Assembly: GCF_900100355.1 (NCBI RefSeq)
Contig: NZ_FNFH01000001.1
Location: forward strand, 634,963-698,962
DNA length: 64,000 bases
DNA from: Microbulbifer yueqingensis
GTDB lineage: Bacteria > Pseudomonadota > Gammaproteobacteria > Pseudomonadales > Cellvibrionaceae
Reading direction: 5' to 3'
Position numbers and translations under genes: made by a program. Positions 43,760 through 52,954 of this stretch are shown one piece after another. Within the stretch, counting starts at the first letter, position 1, and the number at the start of each line of letters is the position of its first letter. The notes beneath the pieces were generated by a model, which saw nothing but the letters and a program-made list of their open reading frames with translations, searched no databases and was not told the DNA's origin.

Positions 43760-44449
43760 ATGCTTATTGCCCATCGAGGCGACACTGCGCGCCAGCCGGC
43801 AAACACCATCGCCGCCTTTGAGGCGGCCCATGGCCTCGGCGCCTGTGCCATCCATACCGAGATCCAGTTCAGTGTCGATGGCACACCCTGGTGCCACCAG
43901 AGTGACCACCTGGCCGGCGAGAGCGAAGACGCTATTCCCATCAGCCAGCTCACCGACCGCGAGCTGCGCCGCCTGGCGCTCAACAGCCTCGCCGACGTGG
44001 TGGACTGGGCCAGCCGCCACCGTCACCTGGACTGGTTTGTGGAACTGGACCTGGCGCTGCTGGAACGCGCCGGCACCGAGTGGGCGGTGGAGAGGGTGGT
44101 GCGGATAATCCGGCCCGAGAGTGACTCCTTTGCCCTGCTGAGCCGCGATATCCGCAGCCTGCGGATGGCGCGGAGCCTCGGGTGTCACCAGGTAGCGCTG
44201 AAGGTGGGCAGCGTGGCCGAGTGCCTGTCCATGGGCGTGCTGACCCTGGCCCCCGACTACCTGCTGATACGCGACAGCCGGATCGACTGCCCGGAACTGC
44301 CTCCCGGCCCCTGGCAGTGGGTAGTTTACGAAATCAATTCCGCAGAGGAGGCCGTGCGCTGGCGTCGGCGCGGCGCGCACCATATCCTGACTGGCAACCT
44401 CCCACTGTTGATGCGTTCACGGGAAGCCAGTGATGTCTACGGATTTTGA
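43760..44449 (+). CDS. GDPD-like (glycerophosphodiester phosphodiesterase) protein with altered active site
   Basis: 229 aa. The TIM-barrel GDPD start is clear (MLIAHRGDTARQPANTIAAFEAAHGLGACAIHTEIQFSVDGTPWCHQSD) and H5-R6, N15, E34 and H46 are kept. Three usually invariant positions differ: PENT is PANT (A14), the ExD metal ligand pair is E34-I-Q36, and the HD dyad is H46-Q47. A later ELDLAL replaces the usual EIK. The gene overlaps the following GlpD-like oxidase by 17 bp, so its context is still glycerol-3-phosphate metabolism. Activity may be lost or changed. Confidence 0.82.
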   Translation: MLIAHRGDTARQPANTIAAFEAAHGLGACAIHTEIQFSVDGTPWCHQSDHLAGESEDAIPISQLTDRELRRLALNSLADVVDWASRHRHLDWFVELDLALLERAGTEWAVERVVRIIRPESDSFALLSRDIRSLRMARSLGCHQVALKVGSVAECLSMGVLTLAPDYLLIRDSRIDCPELPPGPWQWVVYEINSAEEAVRWRRRGAHHILTGNLPLLMRSREASDVYGF

Positions 44450-45641
44450 TGTACTCGTTGTCGGAGCCGGCATCCAGGGTGCCGGCACCGCCGAGGCCCT
44501 GGTGGAGGCCGGCTACAGCGTTGCCATCCTCGAGCAGTCCGGCATCGCCGCGGCCACCTCATCGCGCTCCTCGAAACTGATCCATGGCGGGCTGCGCTAC
44601 CTGGAGACCGGCCAGTTCCACCTGGTGCGGGAGTGCCTGCGGGAGCGACAGTGGCTGCTGGACCACAAGCCGCACCTGGTGCGCATGGTGCCCTTCTACC
44701 TGCCGGTGTACCGCCACAGCCGGCACTCCCCCTGGCAGATCCGCCTGGGCCTTAGCCTGTATTCACTGCTGGCCGGTGTGAGCCGCGAGTACGCGCGCTT
44801 CCGCAAGGTGCCCCGGGAGCAGTGGCACACCCTGCAGGGGCTCGACCAGGAGGGCCTGCTGGCCGTCTACCGCTATTTCGACGGCCAGACCGATGATGCG
44901 GCCCTCACGCACGACGCCATCAACGCGGCCCTGCACGGGGGCGCGCGACTGGTCTGCCCGGCCAGCCTGGTGGGCGCCGAGGTGCACGCCGGCCGCGTGC
45001 TGGTGGATTACGTGGCCGACGGCCAGCTCAACACCCTGCATGTGCGCGCGCTGGTCAACTGCAGCGGCCCCTGGGTCGCGACTACCAACGAGCGCTGCAG
45101 CCCCCCAGCCCCGCTGCCGCCACTCGAGCTGGTGGCGGGCACGCACATCGAGCTGCCGGTGATGCTGGGCGACTGCATCTTCTACCTGCAGGCCGAGGAC
45201 GGCCGCGCGATATTCGTGATGCCCTGGCGCGGCCGCACCCTGGTGGGCACCACCGAGCGCAGCTACAGCGGCGAGCCCCAGGACGTGGCCCCCACGGTTG
45301 AGGAAGAGCGCTACCTGCTGAATACGGTGCAGCACTACTTCCCCCGCACCCGCAACCTCTCCCTCAACGACATCTGCGACAGCTGGGCCGGCCTGCGGGT
45401 GCTGCCCGGGAGCAACGCCAGCCCCTTCTCGCGCCCGCGGGAGACCCTGATTGCCTGCGACAACGAGCGCCGCCCGCGGGTGCTCGCAGTCGCCGGGGGC
45501 AAGCTCACCAGTTACCGCGCCACCGCGCGCAAGGTGGTGCGCCGGCTGCGGCCAACCCTCGACGGTGACCAAAGCGGCAGCAACCCGCACACCGCGCGCA
45601 GCGATGCACCCAGCACCTCGGAGAAAGAGCGCAACCTCTGA
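44433..45641 (+). CDS. GlpD-like FAD-dependent glycerol-3-phosphate dehydrogenase/oxidase
   Basis: 402 aa from the ATG at 44433 (GTG at 44430 is also in frame). The N-terminal FAD loop VVGAGIQGAGTAEALVEAG is followed by SSRSSKLIHGGLRYLETGQFHLVRECLRERQWLL, a GlpD hallmark, and further blocks YFDGQTDDAALTHDAINAALHGGA, PWRGRTLVGTTERSYSGEPQDVAPT and CDSWAGLRVLPGS. It is shorter than classical GlpD (about 500 aa), lacking the C-terminal cap domain. It probably oxidises glycerol-3-phosphate to DHAP at the inner membrane, fed by the overlapping GDPD gene. An alternative substrate is possible. Confidence 0.85.
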   Translation: MSTDFDVLVVGAGIQGAGTAEALVEAGYSVAILEQSGIAAATSSRSSKLIHGGLRYLETGQFHLVRECLRERQWLLDHKPHLVRMVPFYLPVYRHSRHSPWQIRLGLSLYSLLAGVSREYARFRKVPREQWHTLQGLDQEGLLAVYRYFDGQTDDAALTHDAINAALHGGARLVCPASLVGAEVHAGRVLVDYVADGQLNTLHVRALVNCSGPWVATTNERCSPPAPLPPLELVAGTHIELPVMLGDCIFYLQAEDGRAIFVMPWRGRTLVGTTERSYSGEPQDVAPTVEEERYLLNTVQHYFPRTRNLSLNDICDSWAGLRVLPGSNASPFSRPRETLIACDNERRPRVLAVAGGKLTSYRATARKVVRRLRPTLDGDQSGSNPHTARSDAPSTSEKERNL

Positions 45642-45731
45642 CCGCGCCGCTGGCACCGGGGTTTTACGCACTGGCGGCCGCTTCCCCTATAATGCGCGGT
45701 TTGACCATGCCGCAAACCGACACGCTGTTTT

Positions 45732-46709
45732 ATGCCTGCAAGTTTTACCCACCGTTTCTGTACCGCACCGCTGCTCGACTGGAGCGATCGCCACTGCCGC
45801 TATATGTGGCGACTGCTGAGCAAGCGGGCGGTGCTGTACAGCGAGATGGTGACCACCGGAGCCATCATTCACGGCGACCGCCAGCGCCACCTGCAGTTCG
45901 ATGCCGCCGAGCAGCCGGTGGCGCTGCAGCTGGGTGGCAGTAACCCGGCGGAGCTCGCCGAGTGCGCGCGTATCGCCGAGGACTGGGGCTATGGGGAGAT
46001 CAACCTGAACTGCGGCTGCCCCAGCGACCGGGTGCAGTCCGGCCGCTTCGGCGCCTGCCTGATGGCGGAGCCGGAAGTGGTGGCCGAGGGGCTGGCGGCG
46101 ATGCGCGCGGCAGTGTCCGTGCCGGTGACGGTAAAGCACCGCATCGGCATCGACGATATGGAAGATTACGCCGGGCTGACGCGCTTTGTGGAGGCACAGG
46201 CGGCCGTGGGCGTCACCACCTTTATCGTGCACGCCCGCAAGGCCTGGCTCTCCGGGCTGAGCCCGAAGGAGAACCGCGAGATTCCGCCGCTCAAGTACGA
46301 GATGGTGTACCAGCTGAAGCGGGACTACCCGCAGCTGGAGATAGTCCTGAACGGTGGCATCAACTCGATCGACGAATGCCTGCAGCACCTGGAGCAGGTG
46401 GACGGCGTGATGCTGGGGCGCGCGGCCTACCAGACCCCCAACCTGCTGGCAGAGGTCGACAGCGCCCTGTTCGGTGAGGCGCCGGGGCCGGGACCGGTGG
46501 AAGTGGTGCAACAGATGCTGCCTTACATCGAGCGCGAGCTGGTCTCCGGCCAGCGCCTGAATCACATCACCCGCCATATGCTGGGCCTGTTCCAGGGCCT
46601 GCCCGGCGCGCGCCGCTTCCGTCGCCACCTGAGTGAGAATGCCCACCGGCCGGGCGCCGGAATCGAGGTGGTGGAACACGCACTGTCGCTGGTGACCCAG
46701 GCGGCCTGA
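45732..46709 (+). CDS. dusA: tRNA-dihydrouridine(20/20a) synthase
   Basis: 325 aa. FMN-binding TIM barrel: [55 protein letters not shown], and the catalytic cysteine in [22 protein letters not shown]. Further typical blocks are [47 protein letters not shown] and [12 protein letters not shown]. The [10 protein letters not shown] region and C-terminal [24 protein letters not shown] match DusA rather than DusB or DusC. It reduces U20/U20a in the D-loop of tRNAs using NADPH. Confidence 0.95.
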   Translation: MPASFTHRFCTAPLLDWSDRHCRYMWRLLSKRAVLYSEMVTTGAIIHGDRQRHLQFDAAEQPVALQLGGSNPAELAECARIAEDWGYGEINLNCGCPSDRVQSGRFGACLMAEPEVVAEGLAAMRAAVSVPVTVKHRIGIDDMEDYAGLTRFVEAQAAVGVTTFIVHARKAWLSGLSPKENREIPPLKYEMVYQLKRDYPQLEIVLNGGINSIDECLQHLEQVDGVMLGRAAYQTPNLLAEVDSALFGEAPGPGPVEVVQQMLPYIERELVSGQRLNHITRHMLGLFQGLPGARRFRRHLSENAHRPGAGIEVVEHALSLVTQAA

Positions 46710-46875
46710 AGTGTGCCGCGGCATTGGCGCACCGGCGACCCCGCAGGGGTTGCCGCGCGGCCGAATCGCTTCCATGATGGTCGGCCGCAGAATTGCCTGT
46801 CCCGGCGCGGAACGCCGGGCCGCCATGCAACTCACGCACACGCACCAGGGAAAGAGTGACACAGGGAGAACGACC

Positions 46876-47859
46876 ATGAACAAGCTTGAGCAACTCAGGC
46901 AGCGCAGCCAGGTGGTGGCCGATACCGGCGACATCGAGGCGATCCGCCGCTACCGTCCGCACGACGCCACCACCAACCCGTCGCTGCTTTACAAGGCGGC
47001 GCAGCTGCCGCAGTACCGTGGCTTTATCGACGACGCACTGCAGTGGGCCGACCGCCAGACAGGCGACCGGGAAAGGCTGGCGGCGATGAAGCTGGCGGTC
47101 AGTGTCGGCAGGGAAATCCTCAACCTGGTGCCCGGCGTGGTTTCCACCGAAGTGGATGCGCGCCTGTCCTTCGATACCCGCGCCTCCATCGAATACGCCC
47201 GCCGGCTGGTCGCCCTGTACGAGCAGGCCGGGGTCGAGCGCGAGCGGGTACTGATCAAGCTGGCCTCCACCTGGGAGGGTATTGCCGCCGCCTCCGTGCT
47301 GGAGCGCGAGGGCATTCACTGCAACCTGACCCTGCTGTTCAGTTTTTCCCAGGCGGTGGCCTGCGCCGAGGCGGGGGTTACGCTGATCTCGCCATTTGTG
47401 GGCCGCATCCTCGACTGGCACAAGGCCAGGAGCGGACGGGACGACATCCCCGCCGACGAGGACCCCGGTGTGGCCTCGGTGCGCAGGATCTACGATTACT
47501 ACAAGTCCCGCGATTACCCGACTGTGGTGATGGGTGCCAGCTTCCGCAACACCGGGGAGATCGAGGCACTGGCGGGCTGTGACCGGCTCACCATCAGCCC
47601 ACAGCTGCTGGACGAACTGGAGCAGGACCAGGGCCAGCTGGCCGCCGGCCTGCCGGCCGCTACCGCTCGGGAGCCCCGGCCGGAACAGGCACTGGATGAG
47701 GCCGCGTTCCGCTACCAGCTGAACGGCGATGCCATGGCCACGGAAAAGCTGGCCGAGGGCATCCGCAATTTCGTGCACGACCAGGAGCAGCTGGAGGCCA
47801 TGCTCGCCGGGAAATCCACCACCGGAGAACGGAAAGAGAATGCTGCGACAAATTCGTAA
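46876..47859 (+). CDS. tal: Transaldolase (TalB type)
   Basis: 327 aa from the ATG at 46876 ([19 protein letters not shown]), which has GGGAGAA upstream. The frame is open 165 bases further, with no support. It shows [35 protein letters not shown], the Schiff-base lysine in [53 protein letters not shown] and [13 protein letters not shown]. It moves a dihydroxyacetone unit between sugar phosphates in the non-oxidative pentose phosphate pathway. Its last 20 bp overlap the next gene. Confidence 0.95.
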   Translation: MNKLEQLRQRSQVVADTGDIEAIRRYRPHDATTNPSLLYKAAQLPQYRGFIDDALQWADRQTGDRERLAAMKLAVSVGREILNLVPGVVSTEVDARLSFDTRASIEYARRLVALYEQAGVERERVLIKLASTWEGIAAASVLEREGIHCNLTLLFSFSQAVACAEAGVTLISPFVGRILDWHKARSGRDDIPADEDPGVASVRRIYDYYKSRDYPTVVMGASFRNTGEIEALAGCDRLTISPQLLDELEQDQGQLAAGLPAATAREPRPEQALDEAAFRYQLNGDAMATEKLAEGIRNFVHDQEQLEAMLAGKSTTGERKENAATNS

Positions 47860-48304
47860 GCTGTTCGAGCAGATCGGCCATGGTGACGACGTCGAGGTGC
47901 GCAACCAGAAGGACGTGCGCATGATCAGCGCCGCGCTGCTGGCCGAGGTGGCCACCGTGGACCACAAGCTCGACCAGCGCGAGCAGGACACCCTGGTGCG
48001 GGTGCTGCAGGAGCACTACCGGCTCGAGGAGGCGGAGGCCCGCGAGATGGTCGAGCACGCCCTGTCCCACCGCGAGCAGGCCACTTCACTGTACGAGTTC
48101 ACCCAGGTGGTCAACGACCAGTTCGACGAGCGCAACAAGTACCTGCTGGTGCGCCAGATGTGGGAGGTGGCCTTCTCTGACGACGTCATCGAGGCATTCG
48201 AGGAGCACCTGATCCGCCGCGTGGCGGAGCTTATCTACCTGCCCCACGGGCTCTTCACCCGCGCCCGCGCCGAGGCCCGCGAGATGGGCCGCGGGGAGAG
48301 TTGA
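47840..48304 (+). CDS. TerB-like (tellurite-resistance TerB family) protein
   Basis: 154 aa from the ATG at 47840, overlapping the transaldolase stop by 20 bp, with GGAGAA and GGAAAGAG upstream. All-helical: [51 protein letters not shown] then [35 protein letters not shown]. The paired acidic DHKLDQRE and D(D)VIEAFEE segments are the metal-binding positions of TerB-family proteins. Family members are tied to stress responses at the membrane. The exact role is unknown. Coupling to tal is probably only transcriptional convenience. Confidence 0.83.
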   Translation: MLRQIRKLFEQIGHGDDVEVRNQKDVRMISAALLAEVATVDHKLDQREQDTLVRVLQEHYRLEEAEAREMVEHALSHREQATSLYEFTQVVNDQFDERNKYLLVRQMWEVAFSDDVIEAFEEHLIRRVAELIYLPHGLFTRARAEAREMGRGES

Positions 48305-48810
48305 GGGGAGAAAGTTGAGCAGGGACGGCTGGCCCCTTTCCCGCACAAAAAACATCGGGAGATCGCGGCCAGCGGCCGCTCCTACGCGTTCCCCGCGCCG
48401 GCCATGCCCCCCCTCCCGTAGGAGCGGCCGCTGGCCGCGATGGGAAATAGTCCCGCACATGGGCCGCAGTGCCCAGCGCCCTCGCCTGTCGCGGCCAGCG
48501 GCCGCTCCTACGCGTTCCCCGCGCCGGCCATGCCCCCCTCCCGTAGGAGCGGCCGTTGGCCGCGATGGGAAATAGCCCGGACATGGACGGTAGTGTGCGA
48601 CGCCCTTGCCTGTCGCGGCCAGCGGCCGCTCCTACCGGTTGTTCACGCCAAGTTCCCTCCTAACCACGCCCCTGTAGGAGCGGCCCATGGCCGCGACAGC
48701 CGGGCACCGGCGCGCTTCTGGGGCACCGAAAGCGGGTTTCAGCAGGTATCGGAATTACGAAATTGGGACGGGCTCGCGTGGAGAGGAACTTTCGAGAGGG
48801 AAAAAGGGAG
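48305..48810. other. Intergenic region occupied by REP-like repeats
   Basis: Between the TerB-like gene and the STAS gene, which converge. It is largely made of the tandem array at 48363-48636 and one extra family-1 copy at 48674-48696. No gene is supported. Confidence 0.7.
48363..48696. repeat. Tandem array of ~125 bp units built from REP-like family-1 pairs
   Basis: Unit 1 starts at 48363 and unit 2 at 48489 (126 bp later); a third starts at 48613 but is partial. Each complete unit has a reverse element (TCGCGGCCAGCGGCCGCTCCTAC), a spacer CGCGTTCCCCGCGCCGGCCATGCCCC, a forward element (GTAGGAGCGGCCG(C/T)TGGCCGCGATGGG) and AATAGTCCCGCAC-type tail. A separate forward copy at 48674 (GTAGGAGCGGCCCATGGCCGCGA) completes the region. 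This looks like a BIME-type expansion. Confidence 0.85.
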
Positions 48811-49329
48811 TCAGTGCATGCGGGCGGAGGGCTTGCCGACGGGATCGCATTCGCGCTCGAGGGTGTGGACCAGGTCGCGGAAGGTCTCGGCATTCTGCTC
48901 GTTCATGCTCATCAGCACCCGGTGGGCCTCGAGCACTTTCTCGCGCGCGGCGCACTCGTCCGGGGTACTGCACTTCAGGGGCCTGGGTTCGGCGCCGTAG
49001 GCACGCTGCTCGTCACTGATCTCGATCAGGGCATCGAAGCCCATGGCATCGAGCAGGTGGCGGATGCCGGCATCGGCGCTCAGCGCCAGGGGTTTCTGGC
49101 AGCCCCGCTCGAGCGCGCGGATGGCCACCTTGGCCATCAGGCCGAGGGTCGTGCTGTCCACGCCCTGCGCGCCGTGCAGGTCGAACACCACATCACTGAA
49201 GTCATCGTGCGCGAACATTTTATCGATAAAGGTATCGAAAGATGTGCACAGGTTCAGCCGGACGTCGCCCACCAGCTTGATAACGTAAACACCCTCGTGG
49301 GCGCCGACCATAATTTGCCCGGACTGCAT
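48811..49329 (-). CDS. STAS-domain anti-anti-sigma factor-like protein
   Basis: 172 aa from the ATG at 49329 (MQSGQIMVGAHEGVYVIKLVGDVRLNLC), with AGAGG upstream. The STAS fold occupies about 1-110, with the conserved serine in VVFDLHGAQGVDSTTLGLMAKVAIRAL as the likely phosphorylation site. A C-terminal ~60-residue helical tail (AAREKVLEAHRVLMSMNEQNAETFRDLVHTLE) is extra. It is encoded after an RR-PP2C phosphatase, the arrangement of the HsbR-HsbA partner-switching pair in Pseudomonas, where the STAS protein controls an anti-sigma/sigma or diguanylate cyclase. Confidence 0.85.
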   Translation of the reverse strand: MQSGQIMVGAHEGVYVIKLVGDVRLNLCTSFDTFIDKMFAHDDFSDVVFDLHGAQGVDSTTLGLMAKVAIRALERGCQKPLALSADAGIRHLLDAMGFDALIEISDEQRAYGAEPRPLKCSTPDECAAREKVLEAHRVLMSMNEQNAETFRDLVHTLERECDPVGKPSARMH

Positions 49330-49545
49330 AAAAACCTCTGGCACGCCGGACCGGGGGGTACTAGACCCGCGCAACCTGGCGGCGAAAGTTCATTGACAGC
49401 GCATCATTGCCAGTGCCCTTTCACGGGAACGTAACCACAATGCAACTTTGGTGCATGAATCGAGCGGAGCTTACTCCTGCACACCGGCAGTGACAAGTTT
49501 TGTGCGCCTGCACAGCGGACCATATGGTCACCTGAGCGGAGGGGT

Positions 49546-50727
49546 TCAGTCCTGGCGAACCGTCAGGATGGTGACATCGTCCGGGAGATCATTGCAGGTA
49601 TCCACGTGCAGGGCCGCGCAGAGGGTATCCAGGTCGCCTCGGCTTTCGTCTATCGACTGCAGTAGCTTGGCCTCACGCTGCAGCAGGTCACCCTGCAACA
49701 GCTCCAGCACACCATCGGAACAGGCCACCAGGCGCCAGCTGGCGGGCAGGCTGGCTTCCAGCACCTGCCAGTCACCCCGCTCGAACAGGCCCAGCGGGCG
49801 CCCCTTGCCCGGCAGCCACTCGGCGCCGCTGGAGGTGACGAGCGCCGGCATGGGGACCTGCCCGGCCACGGCGTAGTGCAGCTTGCGTGCGCGACTGTCG
49901 ATCACCCCCACAAACATACTGGCGTGCTTGTCGAGGCTGGTGGAGAGCAGCTCCCGGTTGATCAGCTGCAGGATCTCCAGCAGGTCGCCGGGGACGGCGT
50001 CGAGGCTGGCGAACAGCGGTTTCTCCCGCAGCAGGTGCATGATGCTGTGCTTGATAAGCGCGGTCACCAGCGCCGACGAGACGCCGTGGCCGGAGACATC
50101 CACCAGGTAAAAAGCGATAAAACGCTCACCGAAGAGCCCGTAATCGACGAAATCGCCGCTCAGGTACAGGGAGGGGACCAGGCGGTATGCGGCCTCGATA
50201 TGACCCGGGTATTCGTAGGGAGTGCGGGGTAACAGGTGCTGCTGCAACAGGCGCCCGGCCTGCTGGTCGCGCTGTAACACCTCGATATGCTCGTGCAGCT
50301 CGCGGTTGCGCGCCTCAAGCTGCTCGCGGTATTCGCGGTTCTCGCGCGACAGCGCCTGGGATTCGGTAATCCGCTTGAGGGCGTGTTCGATCACCGCCGC
50401 ATCCTCAACCGGTTTCAGCACATAGTCGCTGGCGCCCAGGCGCAGCGCCTGGACCACATCGCTCACCTCGCTGTTGGAGGCGATAACCACCACGGCGGAT
50501 TCCGGGGCCAGCTGCTTGATCTTGCGCAGCACCTCCAGACCGCCCATATCGGGCAGGTGCAGGTCGGTGACCACCAGGCGAAACAGCCCCGGGGCAAACA
50601 CGCCGATGCCCTGCAGACCCGATTCCGCCTCTGTCACCTCGAAATTGAGGCGCAGGGCCGCGCGCCGCACGCACTCGCGCGACGCGGGGTCGGCTTCAAT
50701 CAATAGCAGGCGCTGGCGCTCGGACAT
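49546..50727 (-). CDS. Response regulator with PP2C-type (RsbU/SpoIIE) phosphatase output
   Basis: 393 aa from the ATG at 50727 (MSERQRLLLIEADPASREC). The frame is open to a TTG at 50754. A receiver domain is at 1-120 with EAD acidic pocket, phospho-acceptor in LVVTDLHLPDMGG and K in SDYVLKPVED. A coiled linker follows (ITESQALSRENREYREQLEARNRELHEHIEVLQRDQ). A PP2C SpoIIE domain follows with GDFVDYG, FYLVDVSGHGVSSALVTALI, STSLDKHASMFVGVI and LVACSDGVLELLQ. It should dephosphorylate the STAS protein encoded 216 bp downstream. No HATPase kinase domain is present, unlike HsbR of Pseudomonas. Confidence 0.9.
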   Translation of the reverse strand: MSERQRLLLIEADPASRECVRRAALRLNFEVTEAESGLQGIGVFAPGLFRLVVTDLHLPDMGGLEVLRKIKQLAPESAVVVIASNSEVSDVVQALRLGASDYVLKPVEDAAVIEHALKRITESQALSRENREYREQLEARNRELHEHIEVLQRDQQAGRLLQQHLLPRTPYEYPGHIEAAYRLVPSLYLSGDFVDYGLFGERFIAFYLVDVSGHGVSSALVTALIKHSIMHLLREKPLFASLDAVPGDLLEILQLINRELLSTSLDKHASMFVGVIDSRARKLHYAVAGQVPMPALVTSSGAEWLPGKGRPLGLFERGDWQVLEASLPASWRLVACSDGVLELLQGDLLQREAKLLQSIDESRGDLDTLCAALHVDTCNDLPDDVTILTVRQD

Positions 50728-50763
50728 ATTGCAGGAAGGTTGAGGGCCCGCCAAAAGCGGATT

Positions 50764-51990
50764 TTAATTGCTGAATACATCGGGCTCACTGTCGGAGTCG
50801 ATGCCATCTTCGGTATCCGGGCTGTCGTTACCGGCATCATCGCCGGTAGCGGCCGGCTCCCCGTCGCCAGTGCCGGCATCACCGAAGGGATCGGCTTCGC
50901 CGCCGCCCAAGGGGTCGGCTTCGTCGGCATCCGTTCCGGCGTCACCGCCGCCACCGAACGGGTCTTCCTCACTGCCGAAATCGTCGGAAACGTCGCCGTC
51001 GCTGATCAGGTAGTCACGCCGCTGCAGGTAGGCGTCGCGCAGCAGCACGTAGCGATCCCCCTGCAGCAGGGCCTCGGTTTTCAGGAGGCTGGCCCGGGTC
51101 TGCACCAGGTCGGTTAACTTGAATGCATAGCGGGTCTGGTCGTGCTCGATATAGGTCAGGGGGTTGGTGTACCAGTCCACCACCTGGCCCGGCACGCCGC
51201 GCACGGTGGAGGGGCCCATGAACGGCAGCACCAGGTAGGGCCCGGAGGGCACGCCCCACACCGCCAGGGTCTGGGCGAAGTCCTCGCCCTCGGTCTGTTC
51301 CAGGCCCACGTGCTGGGCCACATCGAACAGCCCCGCCACCCCCACAGTGGAGTTGATCAGGAAGCGGCCGGCGCCGTTGCCCGCATGGTCCCACTTCCAC
51401 TGCAGGACACTGTTGATGGTGGTGGTGACTTCACGCAGGTTGCCGAAGAAGTTACTGACGCCGTATTGCATGAAAATCGGCGTAACCTGGCGGTAGGTGG
51501 TGGCGACAGGCTTCAACACCCAGCGGTCCGCAGTGTCATTGAAACGGAAGACCGCGCGATTGAACCCCTCCCAGGGATCGCGCTCGCTGGAGTCCTGCCC
51601 CCCGGCGAACTCCTCCGCGGGGTCAAAACCGTATTCATCTTCCAGGCTGGTGCCGCCGGCGCTGCCCGCGGTTGCACCGTCCGTCCCGTCAGCTGCGCCG
51701 GACTCCGCAAAGGGGTCGGCATCGGCGTCGGCATCAGTCGCGTTATCGGCGGGGGCGGGTTCACTGCCGGCGGTTTGGGGATCGGCGGCCTGTGCATCGG
51801 TCCCTGCCGGGACCTGCCCGGCAGCCGTGGCGGGGGCGGCCTGTGCATCGGTCCCTGCCGGGACCTGCCCGGCAGCCGTGGCGGGGGCGGCCTCTGCAAA
51901 CGGGTCCTCCTGGGCAGCCTGTACAACCAGGGGACTGGCCGCCAGCACAGCGGCCAGCAACCAAGGCGAATTCAATTTGCGTCCAAGCAA
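50764..51990 (-). CDS. mlaA: MlaA (VacJ)-family outer-membrane lipid-asymmetry protein with acidic tails, no lipobox
   Basis: 408 aa from a TTG at 51990 with AGGAG seven bases upstream (MLGRKLNSPWLLAAVLAASPLVVQAAQE). The MlaA core (about 130-320) has DPWEGFNRAVFRFNDTADRWVLKPVATTYRQVTP, GRFLINSTVGVAGLFDVAQHVGL, EDFAQTLAVWGVPSGPYLVLPFMGPSTVRG and TRASLLKTEALLQGDRYVLLRDAYLQRRDYLI. It extracts misplaced phospholipids from the outer membrane. Oddities: the signal peptide ends ..VVQA with no lipobox cysteine, and a ~100-residue Ala/Asp/Pro-rich region precedes the core. A 17-residue segment (APATAAGQVPAGTDAQA) is perfectly duplicated, and an Asp/Gly-rich tail follows the core. Confidence 0.88.
   Translation of the reverse strand: MLGRKLNSPWLLAAVLAASPLVVQAAQEDPFAEAAPATAAGQVPAGTDAQAAPATAAGQVPAGTDAQAADPQTAGSEPAPADNATDADADADPFAESGAADGTDGATAGSAGGTSLEDEYGFDPAEEFAGGQDSSERDPWEGFNRAVFRFNDTADRWVLKPVATTYRQVTPIFMQYGVSNFFGNLREVTTTINSVLQWKWDHAGNGAGRFLINSTVGVAGLFDVAQHVGLEQTEGEDFAQTLAVWGVPSGPYLVLPFMGPSTVRGVPGQVVDWYTNPLTYIEHDQTRYAFKLTDLVQTRASLLKTEALLQGDRYVLLRDAYLQRRDYLISDGDVSDDFGSEEDPFGGGGDAGTDADEADPLGGGEADPFGDAGTGDGEPAATGDDAGNDSPDTEDGIDSDSEPDVFSN
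51789..51890. repeat. 51 bp perfect tandem duplication inside mlaA
   Basis: The 51-base unit at 51789-51839 is repeated exactly at 51840-51890, giving two 17-residue copies in the linker after the signal peptide. The absence of mismatches points to a recent event or active slippage. Confidence 0.92.
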
Positions 51991-52141
51991 ACCACAGCTC
52001 CTCTTTCGATCTCGATCACCTTGAAGTTGCGCAAATTCTACCGCCCCCCACTGGGGCAAACCACCCTTGGCAGCATAGCAGTTGCCCTGTTTTACCGTAT
52101 CCGCCAACGATCGGGGAGTTTCGGGCAAGTACCCTGCCCGT

Positions 52142-52954
52142 TCACGCCCGGGGCCTGAGACCCGCGATCACCCCGGCTCGCAGCAATTGTTCCAGCAGCG
52201 ACTGGCCGAACCCGAGCAGGGCATCCACGTCCCCGTGCCCGAGCTCCGCCGCCAGCAGCTCGAGCAGCTGCCGGCCGGTGTGCTCGCCGCCGTCGGCCAG
52301 CTGCAATAATCGCGCGGTCACCGCATTGATTTCCATGAACCCCACCTCATCCTGGCGATTCCGGTAGACCAGCAGGAAAGTGGGTGTTTCCGGGGGCTCC
52401 TGGGGCTGGAACGCCGGGCCAATTCTGTGCACGGGAAAGCGATAGCTGAGGCTCCAGGCCAGGGGCGAGACCACCGGCACCTGCTCGAGCACGTCGCCTT
52501 CGGCCGCCAGGCCCGTGGGAAGTTCCGCCGGATTCACATCCAGCGCCAGCTCTACCCATTCGTAGTGCGCCAGCTCCAGCAGGAAAGGGGGATCACCTTC
52601 CCGGGGGCCGCGCTCCTCCTGCAGGTAGTGCAGGAATTCCTCACTGATCTGCAGGAAGTAGGGGCTGCGGGAGGCATGGCGATGCACGAAATCCCGCACC
52701 ATTGCGTGCCAGTCTGCATCCCGGTAGATACTGCGCAGCACCGGGAATCCATTGGCGATGAACGATTCGATATTGTTGTAGATGAGGTCGCGGTAGATGC
52801 CCATCCGGCGATCCTCGACGCCTGCGGGTGCCGGGTTGGTCTCGGGGCTGCGCAGGTGCGCGGCAAAGCGACGCTGATGCTCAGCGAAGTGCGACTTTTC
52901 CCCCGCGTCCCCCGCGGCTACCTGCCGGGACTTCTCACCGGTACGCGTGGACAC
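52142..52954 (-). CDS. hvfC: HvfC/BufC-type partner protein (DUF2063 DNA-binding-like domain)
   Basis: 270 aa. The start is a GTG at 52954 with GGAGG six bases upstream inside the end of the DUF692 gene, giving a 20 bp overlap. The frame opens at 52990 but without such a site. The N-terminal DUF2063 domain has [47 protein letters not shown] and [24 protein letters not shown]. The second domain has [14 protein letters not shown] and [27 protein letters not shown]. Proteins of this type are the precursor-binding partner of MNIO enzymes in bufferin/HvfA-type RiPP pathways. The predicted DNA-binding name of the family is misleading here. Confidence 0.88.
   Translation of the reverse strand: MSTRTGEKSRQVAAGDAGEKSHFAEHQRRFAAHLRSPETNPAPAGVEDRRMGIYRDLIYNNIESFIANGFPVLRSIYRDADWHAMVRDFVHRHASRSPYFLQISEEFLHYLQEERGPREGDPPFLLELAHYEWVELALDVNPAELPTGLAAEGDVLEQVPVVSPLAWSLSYRFPVHRIGPAFQPQEPPETPTFLLVYRNRQDEVGFMEINAVTARLLQLADGGEHTGRQLLELLAAELGHGDVDALLGFGQSLLEQLLRAGVIAGLRPRA

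Noticed and set aside
48363..48636. Regular repeats that could be mistaken for a CRISPR array
   Set aside because: The repeats are palindromic REP pairs with ~125 bp period and nearly identical spacers, and no cas gene is nearby.
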